Positions 19,239-28,184 of a DNA stretch of 64,000 nt are shown piece after piece. This DNA is from Sinorhizobium fredii USDA 205 (lineage in GTDB: Bacteria; Pseudomonadota; Alphaproteobacteria; Rhizobiales; Rhizobiaceae). Position numbers and translations under genes: made by a program. The stretch's first letter is position 1. Each line of letters starts with the position of its first letter. The notes beneath the pieces were generated by a model that worked only from the letters and a program-made list of their open reading frames with translations, had not been told where the DNA came from and searched no databases. The DNA is taken from positions 1 to 64,000 of the forward strand of contig NZ_AUTC01000133.1 of NCBI RefSeq assembly GCF_001461695.1, read 5' to 3'.

Positions 19239-21356
19239 GTGCGCAGGGGTCGGTTTGTTGTTTACATGGCAATTGCCATGCTCGCCGGTTGCGCCTCGGA
19301 GAATGGCGACGAGCGCTGGAATGCACTGATGGAAGGTGTTGGAAAACCTGCAGGTTCCAGCGCGCACGGTTATCCGACCTCGAAGGCGATCACCGGAGCG
19401 CGCGGCCCGAATTCCGCGCCGCGCGGCTTTGCGCAGATCGGCACCGGTGAGTTCACCGGAGAATCACTATCTGCAATCTCCGCTGGCAAGGCGGCGGATG
19501 GGTCGGAGGGCTACACGATCAATCTCGTCGATGCGCCGATTGCCCAAGCAGCCAAGAAAATCCTCGGCGACATCATGGGCTACAACTACCTCGTCGACCC
19601 GAAGGTCACCGGCAACATCACACTGCAGACGTCGAGCCCGATGTCGCGCCAGAGCCTCCTCGACATCCTCGAAGTCTCGCTCGCGACCAATGGCGCGGCG
19701 ATCGTCAAGAAGGCCGATCGCTACGAAATCGTGCCGATCTCGGAGGCGACCGCCTCGAATGCCATCATCGGTTCGCGCGTGCCGATGAACGAACCGGGGA
19801 TGAAGGTTCAGGTCCTGCAGCTCAACTATATCGGCGCCGACGAGATGCGCGAGATCATCGAGCAGGTGAGCAAGAAAAGCGCGGTGCTGAGGACCGATCC
19901 GACCCGCAACTATATCGTCGTTGCCGGCAACAATGGCGAGCTTGCCGCCATTCGCGAGGCGATCTCGGTCTTCGACGTCGACTGGATGAAGGGCATGTCG
20001 ACGGCGCTTTATCCCCTCAAGGCCTCGCAGCCGCAGGAATTGGTCAAGGAGCTCAACTCCGTCTTCGGCGTCGATGGCGGCCCGAATACGAAGACAATCC
20101 GGTTCATCCCGAACACGCGCCTCAACGCCATCCTGGCGATCACCTCGCGGCCGAGTTACCTGCCGAGGGTCACCTCCTGGATCGCCAAGCTCGACAAGAT
20201 CGCCGAGACGAATGAGGAGCAGCTCTTCGTCTACGAGATCCAGAACCGGCCGGCGGCGGAGCTTGCAAAAGTCTTGCAGAGCGTGCTGGCAACAGGCCCG
20301 GCGGGCGACGGAACCGTCGTCCGGCAGAGCGTCGTTGCTCCCGATCTCGTGGCCGAAACCGTTGCCGCAGGCGGGGAGGGCGCCCCGATGGAAATGCCGC
20401 CCGAAGCCGCGGTCGAAGCGCCTAGCGTGCCGGTCAGTTCCGTTCCCTCCGTCGTCGCCGACATCGAGAACAATGCCTTGCTGATCTCGACCACCGCACG
20501 GGAATACCAGCGGATCGAACAGATCCTTCGCCAGCTCGACGTGCTGCCGACCCAGGTCTTCCTCGAGGCCATCATCGCCGAAGTGAGTTTGAACGATGAG
20601 CTCAAATTCGGCCTGCGCTGGTATTTCGAGCACAACAGTGACGCCTTCGGGCTGTCCGATCTTGCCTCGGGCGCGGTTGCAGCCAGCTTCCCCGGCTTCA
20701 ACTGGACACATCTCGCCGGCGACGCCCAGATGGCGTTGCAGGCGCTCTCCAGCGTCACCAATGTCAAGGTCATTTCCTCGCCGAACCTGATGGTAATCAA
20801 CAATCAGCAGGCCAAGCTGCAGGTGGGCGACCAGGTCCCAACTGTCACGCAAACGAGCACCAGCACGACGTCGGCCGATGCGGCAATCGTCAACTCCGTC
20901 GAGCTCAAGGATACCGGCATCATTCTCGCCGTCACGCCGCGGATCAACAGTTCCGGTCGCGTCATGCTGGACATCCAGCAGGAAGTCAGCAACGTCGTCG
21001 AAACGACGACTTCAGGCATCGACTCCCCGACGATCCAGCAGCGCAAGATCTCGACGCGGGTGGTCGTCAACGATGGCGAGAGCCTGGCGCTCGGCGGCCT
21101 GATTCAAGAGAAGAAATCACTCGGCCAAAAAAAGATGCCGGTGCTCGGTGATATCCCGGTATTCGGGAACGCCTTCAAGTCGAAGACCGATGGCATCAAT
21201 CGCACGGAGCTGATCATCTTCATCCGGCCGCGGATCGTGCGCGACGTCCAGGAAGCGCGGCAGGTCACCGACGAATTCCGCCAGCAATTCGATTTCGGCC
21301 GTACAGACACGCCGGGCAGGCGCATGCAGCGCGACCTTGTCCGCGTTGCCAATTAG
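19239..21356 (+). CDS. gspD: type II secretion secretin GspD (lipoprotein form)
   Basis: A 705-residue outer-membrane secretin. Start chosen at GTG 19239: GAGGG lies six bases upstream and the product begins with a lipoprotein signal (VRRGRFVVYMAIAMLAGC, lipobox LAGC); TTG 19224 is the longer alternative. N0 domain near residues 85-160 (YTINLVDAPIAQAAKKILGD), N1-N3 ring domains with a Pro/Glu-rich insert (about 365-400), then the secretin beta-barrel with VPTVTQTSTSTTSADAAIV, LDTGIILAVTPRI-like segments and LGGLIQEKK. A lipidated secretin could reach the outer membrane without a separate pilotin, and no gspS is seen here. First gene of the 12-gene operon. Confidence 0.95.
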   Translation: MRRGRFVVYMAIAMLAGCASENGDERWNALMEGVGKPAGSSAHGYPTSKAITGARGPNSAPRGFAQIGTGEFTGESLSAISAGKAADGSEGYTINLVDAPIAQAAKKILGDIMGYNYLVDPKVTGNITLQTSSPMSRQSLLDILEVSLATNGAAIVKKADRYEIVPISEATASNAIIGSRVPMNEPGMKVQVLQLNYIGADEMREIIEQVSKKSAVLRTDPTRNYIVVAGNNGELAAIREAISVFDVDWMKGMSTALYPLKASQPQELVKELNSVFGVDGGPNTKTIRFIPNTRLNAILAITSRPSYLPRVTSWIAKLDKIAETNEEQLFVYEIQNRPAAELAKVLQSVLATGPAGDGTVVRQSVVAPDLVAETVAAGGEGAPMEMPPEAAVEAPSVPVSSVPSVVADIENNALLISTTAREYQRIEQILRQLDVLPTQVFLEAIIAEVSLNDELKFGLRWYFEHNSDAFGLSDLASGAVAASFPGFNWTHLAGDAQMALQALSSVTNVKVISSPNLMVINNQQAKLQVGDQVPTVTQTSTSTTSADAAIVNSVELKDTGIILAVTPRINSSGRVMLDIQQEVSNVVETTTSGIDSPTIQQRKISTRVVVNDGESLALGGLIQEKKSLGQKKMPVLGDIPVFGNAFKSKTDGINRTELIIFIRPRIVRDVQEARQVTDEFRQQFDFGRTDTPGRRMQRDLVRVAN

Positions 21357-21366
21357 GGGGAATGGT

Positions 21367-21840
21367 GTGGAGACACTCGTCTTTGCCATCCTCATGGTGC
21401 AGCTCACGGTGATCGCGCTGATCGATGCGCGAAGATCCATCATTCCCGATGTCTGCAACGCTCTTCTCGGGCTTACCGGCGTCGCGGCACATTGGCTGCT
21501 CGGCAGCTTCGATGTGCTTCGGATCGTTACAGGCGCGGTCGTCTTTGGGGGGACATTCGCGCTGGCCCGTGCGGTGCATTTTCGCGCTCGCGGGCAGGTC
21601 GGGCTGGGGCTCGGCGACGTCAAGATGGCCGCTGCGGCGGGATGCTGGATCACCATTGCAAGCTTCCCCTTGTTTCTCGCGATCGCCAGCCTCAGCGCGC
21701 TTCTGTTCGTGCTCGCCATGCTGCCGGTCTGGAAGGGAGCCCTTCAGAAAAGGAGAGTGCCGTTCGGTCCCTTTCTCGCCCTGGGTCTCGCCTTGAGCTG
21801 GCTCGCAGAGGCCAGCTCCGTGTCCGTTTTGGAGATATGA
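21367..21840 (+). CDS. gspO: prepilin peptidase, short A24 form (GspO role)
   Basis: A 157-residue inner-membrane aspartyl protease. GTG 21367 follows AGGGGGAATG. The two catalytic aspartates are visible: D20 in IDARRSIIPD and D84 in the GLGDVKM motif. Five or six hydrophobic helices cover most of the protein. It lacks the N-terminal methyltransferase domain and zinc cysteines of full-length PulO/PilD, resembling instead CpaA/TadV-type short peptidases. Encoded between gspD and gspG, it should remove the leader peptides of the pseudopilins encoded downstream; whether their new N-termini are methylated is unclear. Confidence 0.9.
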   Translation: METLVFAILMVQLTVIALIDARRSIIPDVCNALLGLTGVAAHWLLGSFDVLRIVTGAVVFGGTFALARAVHFRARGQVGLGLGDVKMAAAAGCWITIASFPLFLAIASLSALLFVLAMLPVWKGALQKRRVPFGPFLALGLALSWLAEASSVSVLEI

Positions 21841-21843
21841 CAC

Positions 21844-22305
21844 ATGCCCTTGCTGCTTGGCATCCGCAAAGCCCGTTCCTCCGACCGATGCTCTAGCGAC
21901 GACGGCAATGAGGCAGGCTTTACGCTCGTCGAGCTTCTTGTCGTCCTGGCGATCATCGGGTTGACGACCGCAATCATTGCGCCGCGTGTCTTGAACTATC
22001 TCGGCACCGCGAAAGCCGACAGCGCCAAGATCCAGATCCGAAACCTCGAAAGCGCGCTCGAACTCTACTTCCTCGACCTCGGAGAATACCCGACGGCCGA
22101 ACAGGGTTTGGCCGCGCTCTCGAGCGCCCCGCAGAATGCTAAGAACTGGAACGGCCCCTATCTGAAGAATGCAGCTGACCTAAAGGATCCGTGGGGAAGC
22201 GTCTATCGTTACCAGGCGCCCGAGGGCGATCTGTCGTTCGTGGTCAGCTCCTTGGGGCGCGACGGCAAACCGGGAGGAGAGGGGGAGGACCGTGACTTTC
22301 CGTGA
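21844..22305 (+). CDS. gspG: major pseudopilin GspG
   Basis: A 153-residue protein. Prepilin cleavage site after G25 followed by FTLVELLVVLAIIGL, with the conserved Glu at +5. The C-terminal domain shows the GspG pattern: LYFLDLGEYPTAEQGLAAL, WNGPYLKN, DPWGSVYRYQAP and SLGRDGKPGGEGEDRD, where acidic residues form the calcium site of this family. The leader is longer than usual (25 residues). It should be the main subunit of the periplasmic pseudopilus. Three bases after gspO and overlapping gspL by 14 bases. Confidence 0.95.
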   Translation: MPLLLGIRKARSSDRCSSDDGNEAGFTLVELLVVLAIIGLTTAIIAPRVLNYLGTAKADSAKIQIRNLESALELYFLDLGEYPTAEQGLAALSSAPQNAKNWNGPYLKNAADLKDPWGSVYRYQAPEGDLSFVVSSLGRDGKPGGEGEDRDFP

Positions 22306-23350
22306 GCTTGCCCCGTCTCTCTACGGCGCCACGCTCGGCCTCAAGGACTTCCTTGTCTGGTGGCGGAACGAACTTCGGCGCTCGCTTCCGCCCTTCCTGG
22401 AATCGCGGATGCGCTCTGGACGTCCAGCCCCGGTGCTCACCATTTCGCGAGACGGCTGCGAGCTGACAGAAGATCCAGAACGAATACCGCTTGCGGACCT
22501 TGGGGAGAGGTTACGAGCGCTTCTGGCAGCGGGTGCGTTTAAGGGAAATGGCATCAGAGTCCATCTTGCCCCTGATCGCTGCCTCCGCCGCACCGTTTCT
22601 CCCCGGCGTCTGCCGATCTCCGCGCTTCGGCGAGCGGCCGAGCTCGACGTGGAAACCCAAACCCCGTTCGACTTGAGCGCCGTAAAGATTCTTGTCCCGG
22701 CCGAGCAGGGCGGCGCATCGGCCTATTATCTCGTTCGAAGCAGCACTCTCATCCAAGTGCAGGAGCAGCTGCAGAACGCCGGCCTTGAAGTGCTGGAGCT
22801 TTCAACGGGTGGAGAGAGCGGTGCAACCGTTCGGTTGGCAATTGGCGGCACTGCGCTTCGTGCCGGACGGCGTGTGCGACCAGCCAAAACCCTGATGGCA
22901 GCGACGATCGTGACGACCGCCGTGCTTCTTTTTCTTTCCTGGTATCAGCTCCACTCGAAAACAACTGCCGCGAATAGCCAACTCGATGCGGAAATCGCGC
23001 GCGCCGAAGGCGACGCGAGGAACGCCCGTCGGTCGTACGACGCTTACGTCGCAAAGACTTCCCAGCTCGAAGCCTTGAAGTCGCAGAGCGAGGGCTCCAT
23101 GCGCGCAACAAGGATGTGGGAGGAGTTGAGCAGGATCATTCCCGATGCCAGCTATCTGACCAATCTTACGGTGAAAGACAAAGGCATCGAGATATCCGGT
23201 TTTTCGAAGGCATCCTCCGAACTCATCCCCATTATCGAAGGCAGCGATCTCTTCGAAGCGGCCGAGTTCGTTTCGCCGGTCGTGAAAGTCCCGGGTTTCG
23301 AAGGGGATCGCTTCACCATTTCCTTCAGGCAGAGCGGAGCGAGGCAATGA
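22292..23350 (+). CDS. gspL: type II secretion inner-membrane protein GspL
   Basis: A 352-residue bitopic protein starting at GTG 22292 inside the end of gspG. A cytoplasmic actin-like domain (about 1-195) contains VHLAPDRCLRRTVSPRRLPISALRRAAELDVETQTPFDL, shown here in part, typical of GspL/PilM-N proteins. One membrane helix about 200-220 (MAATIVTTAVLLFLSWYQ). The periplasmic part has a coiled-coil stretch and a ferredoxin-like end (ELSRIIPDASYLTNLTVKDKGIEISGF). GspL normally anchors the ATPase GspE to the membrane platform and pairs with GspM, the next gene (ATGA overlap). Confidence 0.88.
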   Translation: MTFRELAPSLYGATLGLKDFLVWWRNELRRSLPPFLESRMRSGRPAPVLTISRDGCELTEDPERIPLADLGERLRALLAAGAFKGNGIRVHLAPDRCLRRTVSPRRLPISALRRAAELDVETQTPFDLSAVKILVPAEQGGASAYYLVRSSTLIQVQEQLQNAGLEVLELSTGGESGATVRLAIGGTALRAGRRVRPAKTLMAATIVTTAVLLFLSWYQLHSKTTAANSQLDAEIARAEGDARNARRSYDAYVAKTSQLEALKSQSEGSMRATRMWEELSRIIPDASYLTNLTVKDKGIEISGFSKASSELIPIIEGSDLFEAAEFVSPVVKVPGFEGDRFTISFRQSGARQ

Positions 23351-23940
23351 TGCTGAAGCTCGTCAATGCTCAGCCTCGGGTCCAGCGCGCGGTTGCCCTG
23401 TCCTTGCTTGTAGTTTGCGCTGCTATCGTGCTTTGCACTATCGGCGCAGGGCTGAGCAGTCTGGGCCAGAGCTTCTCCGAGATTGAAGAGAAGCGGCGGC
23501 TCCTGGGCAGGCTCGAGGCGATCAAGTCGGCTGCCGCTGTTTTCCTCAAAGCCACTCCGATGCCAGCCTCTGACGGTAATCAATTGTTCCTTCATGGCGA
23601 GAATGAAGCTGTCATCTCTGCCGGTCTGCAGGGCCAGCTACAGGAGCAAGCCGCCTCGGCGGGAGCACAAATCAACTCGGTCAGCAACGTTCGGAAAGAT
23701 GGAGAGAATGGCGTCGCCCTGCTTGGGCTGCGCGCCAACTTATCGGGCTCCCTGGAAGCGGTCCACGCGGTCGTTGCGGCCATTGAAGCCAGTCAGCCGA
23801 GGCTGTTCATCAAGGAAATGGACCTCCAATCCAACTATCAGGAGGCCTACGGCCTCGACACACCTCCCGAATTGAGCGCGACAATCCTGATGCTCGGCGC
23901 GACGGAAAGCATAGAACGAGCGGGGGGAGCCACCCAATGA
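23347..23940 (+). CDS. gspM: type II secretion inner-membrane protein GspM
   Basis: A 197-residue bitopic protein. ATG 23347 overlaps the gspL stop; a second ATG follows immediately. Short cytoplasmic N-terminus, one membrane helix (about 14-36, VALSLLVVCAAIVLCTIGAGL), a coiled-coil (EIEEKRRLLGRLEAIKSA), then a periplasmic ferredoxin-like domain with GLRANLSGSLEAVHAVVAAIEASQPRL in part and an IKEMDLQ strand. This fold and position match GspM, partner of GspL. Sequence conservation in this family is weak, so the identification rests on topology and position. Confidence 0.85.
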   Translation: MMLKLVNAQPRVQRAVALSLLVVCAAIVLCTIGAGLSSLGQSFSEIEEKRRLLGRLEAIKSAAAVFLKATPMPASDGNQLFLHGENEAVISAGLQGQLQEQAASAGAQINSVSNVRKDGENGVALLGLRANLSGSLEAVHAVVAAIEASQPRLFIKEMDLQSNYQEAYGLDTPPELSATILMLGATESIERAGGATQ

Positions 23941-24473
23941 TGCGGGTAACCCTGGCCGCCTGTATCGCGACGTGCAGTCTCAGCGCCGTGTTATTTGCGT
24001 GGGCGTACCGGCTGGAGGTGGATCAAACCGCTCTTCCCTACGATTTCACCTTCGAAAAACCCCAGAAGGGCAGCGCCGCGCCTGCAGCGGCCGGCGACGA
24101 CTCGGAGATCGCCGACGTCATTCAATTCCAGCTGCGCCCGCTTTTTTCTGCTTCGAGGAGACCAGTGCAAGTCGGGAACTCGGAGCCGGCGGCCGAGCCT
24201 GTGGATGTCGACGCGCCGCCGCCGGAACCCGTCGCGGAAGTACCGCGGCTCAAATTGCTCGGGACTGAAAAGGCAGGAGGAGGCAGTGCCCTCATCATGG
24301 ATGAGGACACTGGGGTGAGCAACTGGGTCGTGGCCGGCAGCAGCATAGGCGGCTGGCGCGTTCAGGAGGTCCAATCGGACACCGTTCTGCTGAGGAGTGG
24401 CGAACCGACTGCGCTGCCCGAGGGTGAGACCGGACTGACGCTCTCGCTCTATCCTGAACAGGCGGGGCCATGA
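23937..24473 (+). CDS. GspC/GspN-like inner-membrane connector
   Basis: A 178-residue bitopic protein overlapping gspM by 4 bases. One N-terminal membrane helix (about 3-23), a flexible periplasmic linker, the segment DVIQFQLRPLFSASRRPV, a Pro/Glu-rich linker, then a small beta domain (LKLLGTEKAGGGSALIMDED ... WVVAGSSIGGWRVQEVQSDTVLL in part). The latter resembles the homology region of GspC, which contacts the secretin N0 domain. No PDZ domain follows. It probably links the inner-membrane platform to GspD. GspC and GspN cannot be told apart with confidence, so no symbol is given. Confidence 0.75.
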   Translation: MMRVTLAACIATCSLSAVLFAWAYRLEVDQTALPYDFTFEKPQKGSAAPAAAGDDSEIADVIQFQLRPLFSASRRPVQVGNSEPAAEPVDVDAPPPEPVAEVPRLKLLGTEKAGGGSALIMDEDTGVSNWVVAGSSIGGWRVQEVQSDTVLLRSGEPTALPEGETGLTLSLYPEQAGP

Positions 24474-25336
24474 GAAAGATTCCTTTACCTCTCTGCAACA
24501 ACGAAGCTGGCTTCGGCCTCGTTTCGGCGCTCCTGTTCGTGCTGCTGATCTCGGCCGCGATCGCGCCGCTTGCGATTGCCGGCCGAGTGCAGACGCTGTC
24601 GACGGCCTATACCCATGACCGCCGGGAATTCGAGATCCTGGCCGATGGCCTTGCGCGTACGATCTATGTCCTCGATGCCGACGAACGGACGCCGACACGC
24701 CGACAACGATGCGAGACCGAGCACTTCGTTTTCTATGTGGATATTCAAGACCAGAGCGGTCTCGTCGACCTGAACAGCGCAAGCGGGCAGCTGCTCGAGT
24801 TCGGCTTCAGATCTCTTGGCATGAACGAAGCCGATGCAGTTGCGGCAGCGACCCTCACCGAGCGGTATCGCAGTCCGAGCGGCGGTGATGCGACGGACCT
24901 TGAAGGTAATCCCGTGGATATGAAGCACGCGCCATTCGAGGATGTAAGCGAGCTTGCCGACATCATTGGTGCACGGGCGTTCGGGAAGAGCCAGGTTTCG
25001 CGCGTCTTCACCGTTTTCAACAAGATGGACACCGTTGCCCTGAAGCATGTCGATGACAGTCTGCGCCAGATTATCGAGGAGGGCAGGGGCTCGGAATTTG
25101 TAGCTGACGGCGCAGGCAACTCGTCCGTCTCGGAAATCACCATCGTGCGCCTACGAAAGGGTCGCCCCAGCGGTTTCATGCTCAAGGCGATGATGGAACG
25201 CCCTGCAGATCTGAGTGACGTACCGCGCATGCAGCGACGCGACGTGAGCGTGGTCGAGGAAGGCGATCGCTTACCATCGGAGTCCAGACGCTGCGGCGGC
25301 GTGGCCGAATTGTTGCTGCGGAACTACGATTCGTGA
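24470..25336 (+). CDS. gspK: minor pseudopilin GspK
   Basis: A 288-residue protein overlapping the previous gene by 4 bases. Leader cleavage after G14, then FGLVSALLFVLLISAAIAPL; the +5 position is Ser rather than Glu, as expected for GspK, which lacks Glu5. The periplasmic part holds the GspK signature DIQDQSGLVDLNSASGQLL and a long helical insert with a second helix-hairpin-like element (ELADIIGAR). GspK caps the pseudopilus with GspI and GspJ. Encoded away from gspHIJ here, before gspE. Confidence 0.88.
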   Translation: MRKIPLPLCNNEAGFGLVSALLFVLLISAAIAPLAIAGRVQTLSTAYTHDRREFEILADGLARTIYVLDADERTPTRRQRCETEHFVFYVDIQDQSGLVDLNSASGQLLEFGFRSLGMNEADAVAAATLTERYRSPSGGDATDLEGNPVDMKHAPFEDVSELADIIGARAFGKSQVSRVFTVFNKMDTVALKHVDDSLRQIIEEGRGSEFVADGAGNSSVSEITIVRLRKGRPSGFMLKAMMERPADLSDVPRMQRRDVSVVEEGDRLPSESRRCGGVAELLLRNYDS

Positions 25337-26973
25337 ACGCCTCGAACCCCCCATCGATCTCCGGCTTCATCGCATTTCTGCAGGACAAGGGCAGGTGGTC
25401 CCACGAGGCCGGCCAACGAGTCCGTGCGGCCCTCAGCACCTCCTATTTACCCTTCGACGTAGTCGTCACGGAGCTGAGCATAACCCGAGACGACGATCTC
25501 GCCGAATGGCTCAACGACTATCTCGGCGCCGCGCAAGTCAGCATGCCTGAAACCAAAGCCCTGTCGCAAAGCTGCGAAGGCTTCGATCTCGCCTTCGGCC
25601 GTGCGCATGCAACCATCCCGATCAGCGGCGAGGGGGCTGAGCAAGTGGTTGCCTTGGCGAATCCTCTGGATGAGGCGGCGGTTGCTCTGCTTGAGTATTA
25701 CTTCGACACGAAGCTGCAGATCAGGGTGTTTCCACGAAGAGAGATCGTTTCGGCCATAGACGGGCTTCTGTCGCTCGAAGATGGCGCGGTCAACGAAATT
25801 TCTTCGAACAGCCCTCTCGCCTTCGAAGACGATGTGGACAGGCTCCGCGACATCGCTTTGGAAGCGCCCATTATCAGTCTGGTCTCAACCATCGCTCAGT
25901 CCGGCTTTGACAGCGGGGCGACGGATATTCATATCGAACCGTTTCAGGACCGAATCCGGATCCGGTATCGTCGTGACGGACTCCTCTCCAACAGCGAATA
26001 TGTGCCCAAGCAGGCGCTCGCAGGCATTGCGACACGCATCAAGATTCTTGCGGGGCTAAACATCGTCGAACGCCGGCTGCCTCAGGATGGTCGGATGCGA
26101 CTGGCTCTCAGGGGCAACGAGGTCGATTTTCGTGTCTCGATCATTCCCAGCGTTCACGGCGAAACAATCGTCCTTCGCCTTCTGCACGCCCAGGTTCCGT
26201 CACTCGACCTGTCGAAACTCGGTTTCGATCCGGCCGCCCGCGACGCCGTCGCAGAGCTTGCCCGCTCTCCGCACGGCGTGCTGATCGTCACCGGGCCAAC
26301 CGGCAGCGGCAAGACAACCACGCTCTATTCGCTCGTAAGACAGTTGAACAGGGAAGGCGTCAAGATCTTCACAATCGAGGATCCGGTTGAATATCAGATG
26401 GAAGGCGTCACCCAGCTTCAGGTCAATTCGGCGGTCGAGCTGGACTTTGCGCGCGCACTGCGCTCGGTCTTGCGACAAGACCCAGACATCATCCTGGTCG
26501 GCGAGATCCGCGACCGCGAAACCGCGCAAATCGCCATACAGGCGGCTCTCACCGGTCATCTGGTGCTGACAACGCTGCACACGAACACTGCCGCCGGCGC
26601 GGTCACCCGACTGCGGGACATGGGCATCGAGGAATACTTGATCTCGGCGACGCTGCGCGGCGTCATTGCGCAGCGCCTCGTTCGCGTTCTTTGCTCTTGC
26701 GCGAAGAGCGACGGCGGCGGCGAGCCAGGGACTGCATGCCAAAGCTGCGGGGGGCAAGGGTACTCCGGTCGCCGCGCAATCTACGAAATTCTGCGGATGG
26801 GACCGGGACTTGCAGGCGTACTCGAGAGGGGCGCCTCCGAAGCCAGCATCGAACAACAGGGGATTGCGGATGGAATGATTACGATGGGTGTCTGCGCAGA
26901 ACGTCTGGTTCGTGACGGCGTGACGGACCAGAAGGAAATCGCGCGCGTTCTCAACACATCGGATGTCTCATGA
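25333..26973 (+). CDS. gspE: type II secretion ATPase GspE
   Basis: A 546-residue cytoplasmic hexameric ATPase; GTG 25333 overlaps the gspK stop. An N1E-type region (about 1-130) binds GspL. The core has Walker A GPTGSGKTTTLYS near residues 320-332, the Asp box (FTIEDPVEYQMEGVTQLQV), Walker B ILVGEIRDRETAQIA, and the His box HLVLTTLHTNTA. The C-terminal zinc element is present but compact: CSCAKSDGGG ... CQSCGGQGYSGR, two CxC/CxxC pairs. It drives pseudopilus assembly through the GspF/L platform. Confidence 0.95.
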   Translation: MNASNPPSISGFIAFLQDKGRWSHEAGQRVRAALSTSYLPFDVVVTELSITRDDDLAEWLNDYLGAAQVSMPETKALSQSCEGFDLAFGRAHATIPISGEGAEQVVALANPLDEAAVALLEYYFDTKLQIRVFPRREIVSAIDGLLSLEDGAVNEISSNSPLAFEDDVDRLRDIALEAPIISLVSTIAQSGFDSGATDIHIEPFQDRIRIRYRRDGLLSNSEYVPKQALAGIATRIKILAGLNIVERRLPQDGRMRLALRGNEVDFRVSIIPSVHGETIVLRLLHAQVPSLDLSKLGFDPAARDAVAELARSPHGVLIVTGPTGSGKTTTLYSLVRQLNREGVKIFTIEDPVEYQMEGVTQLQVNSAVELDFARALRSVLRQDPDIILVGEIRDRETAQIAIQAALTGHLVLTTLHTNTAAGAVTRLRDMGIEEYLISATLRGVIAQRLVRVLCSCAKSDGGGEPGTACQSCGGQGYSGRRAIYEILRMGPGLAGVLERGASEASIEQQGIADGMITMGVCAERLVRDGVTDQKEIARVLNTSDVS

Positions 26974-28184
26974 CCACGTTCGTTTATCGCGGATACAGCG
27001 GTGAGGGCGTCGAGACATCAGGAACCGTGGAGGCGGTCGACAAGCAGGAGGCGATGCGTCTTGTTCTGAAGAGCGGCTGCCGGCCACTGTCGCTCGAGGT
27101 TGCGGCAGCAAGAACTCATCCTCTCCGCCGGGATTGGTCGCTTCGACCCGCCTTCAGGAGCTTCGATTTCGGGCGGTTCTTTTCCGAGTTGCAGATCCTG
27201 TTGCAGTCCGGCTTCACGATCGATGCCGCCTTGCGCACGGTCGCCGATGACCGCCAAATGTTGGCCGGCCGTGGGGCGCTGTCAAACCTCGTCGCATCGG
27301 TAATGTCCGGCGGTTCGTTCTCGGACGCTTTCTCCCGGCTGCCGAATGCCCCGCCTGAGGTGACGGCGTTGCTGGTCAGCGGTGAGCAGGCCGGACGCCT
27401 CGATGAAGTCGTTGCGTCTCTCGCAAACACCTTCGAGGAACAAAAAGCGCGCCGCGCCGAGACGATCGAAACGCTTCTCTACCCGGCTTTCCTGTTCGCC
27501 GTCATGCTTTTTGCCATCGGCGTGATCATGTTCGTACTGGTGCCGGCGATCGAGCCGGTCTTCGAGGGGGCCGAGGCAGCACGGCCGATGCTGATCTCCA
27601 TGCTTTCGGCGGGACGGCGCCTGCTTGTCGACTGGGCCTGGCTGATACTACTGGCGCTTATGTTCGCAATTGCCGGTGCGATGGCAGCCTACAGGACTTC
27701 TTCCGGGCGCCGCGCGCTCTCGAACTTTCTGCTGCGTATGCCGATCGTCGGCGGCATGGCGCGCGCCGAGGCGTGCGCCCGATACCTGCAGGTCCTGGCA
27801 TCGCTAACGGCAAACGGTGTCGCCGTGAAGAAAGCACTGGAGCTCGCCGCCCACGCGTGCCCCTTGGCCGCCTATACCGAGCCGCTGCTCGCAATCAAGG
27901 ACCGAGTTGTCGGTGGAACCTCGTTGCGGGTGGCCATCGAAGCAGCCAATCTCTTTGAGCAGTCGACGCTGTCGTTGATCAGGGTCGGGGACGAGTCGAA
28001 CAAGCTTCCCGATGCGCTGAAGCGCGCGGCGTTCCTGCTGGAGCGTAAGGCAAGACTGGCGCGGCGCCGCTTGTTTGCAGTTCTGACCCCAGCCTTGACA
28101 ATCGTGATGGGCGCTCTAGTCGGAGGCGTCGTGATCTCCGTCATGACCGCGCTGCTCAGCATCAACAATCTGGCTGCACAATGA
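26970..28184 (+). CDS. gspF: type II secretion platform protein GspF
   Basis: A 404-residue polytopic inner-membrane protein overlapping gspE by 4 bases. N-terminal FVYRGYSGEGVETSGTVEA is the usual GspF start. Two homologous GspF cytoplasmic domains follow, with FFSELQILLQSGFTIDAALR and ARYLQVLASLTANGVAVKKAL in the equivalent positions, separated by membrane helices (LYPAFLFAVMLFAIGVIMFV; WAWLILLALMFAIAGAMAAY) and a final helix (LFAVLTPALTIVMGALVGGV). Length and layout match the family. Confidence 0.95.
   Translation: MTTFVYRGYSGEGVETSGTVEAVDKQEAMRLVLKSGCRPLSLEVAAARTHPLRRDWSLRPAFRSFDFGRFFSELQILLQSGFTIDAALRTVADDRQMLAGRGALSNLVASVMSGGSFSDAFSRLPNAPPEVTALLVSGEQAGRLDEVVASLANTFEEQKARRAETIETLLYPAFLFAVMLFAIGVIMFVLVPAIEPVFEGAEAARPMLISMLSAGRRLLVDWAWLILLALMFAIAGAMAAYRTSSGRRALSNFLLRMPIVGGMARAEACARYLQVLASLTANGVAVKKALELAAHACPLAAYTEPLLAIKDRVVGGTSLRVAIEAANLFEQSTLSLIRVGDESNKLPDALKRAAFLLERKARLARRRLFAVLTPALTIVMGALVGGVVISVMTALLSINNLAAQ

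Noticed and set aside
19467..20852. 461-codon minus-strand open frame inside gspD
   Set aside because: Shadow of the secretin gene on the opposite strand.
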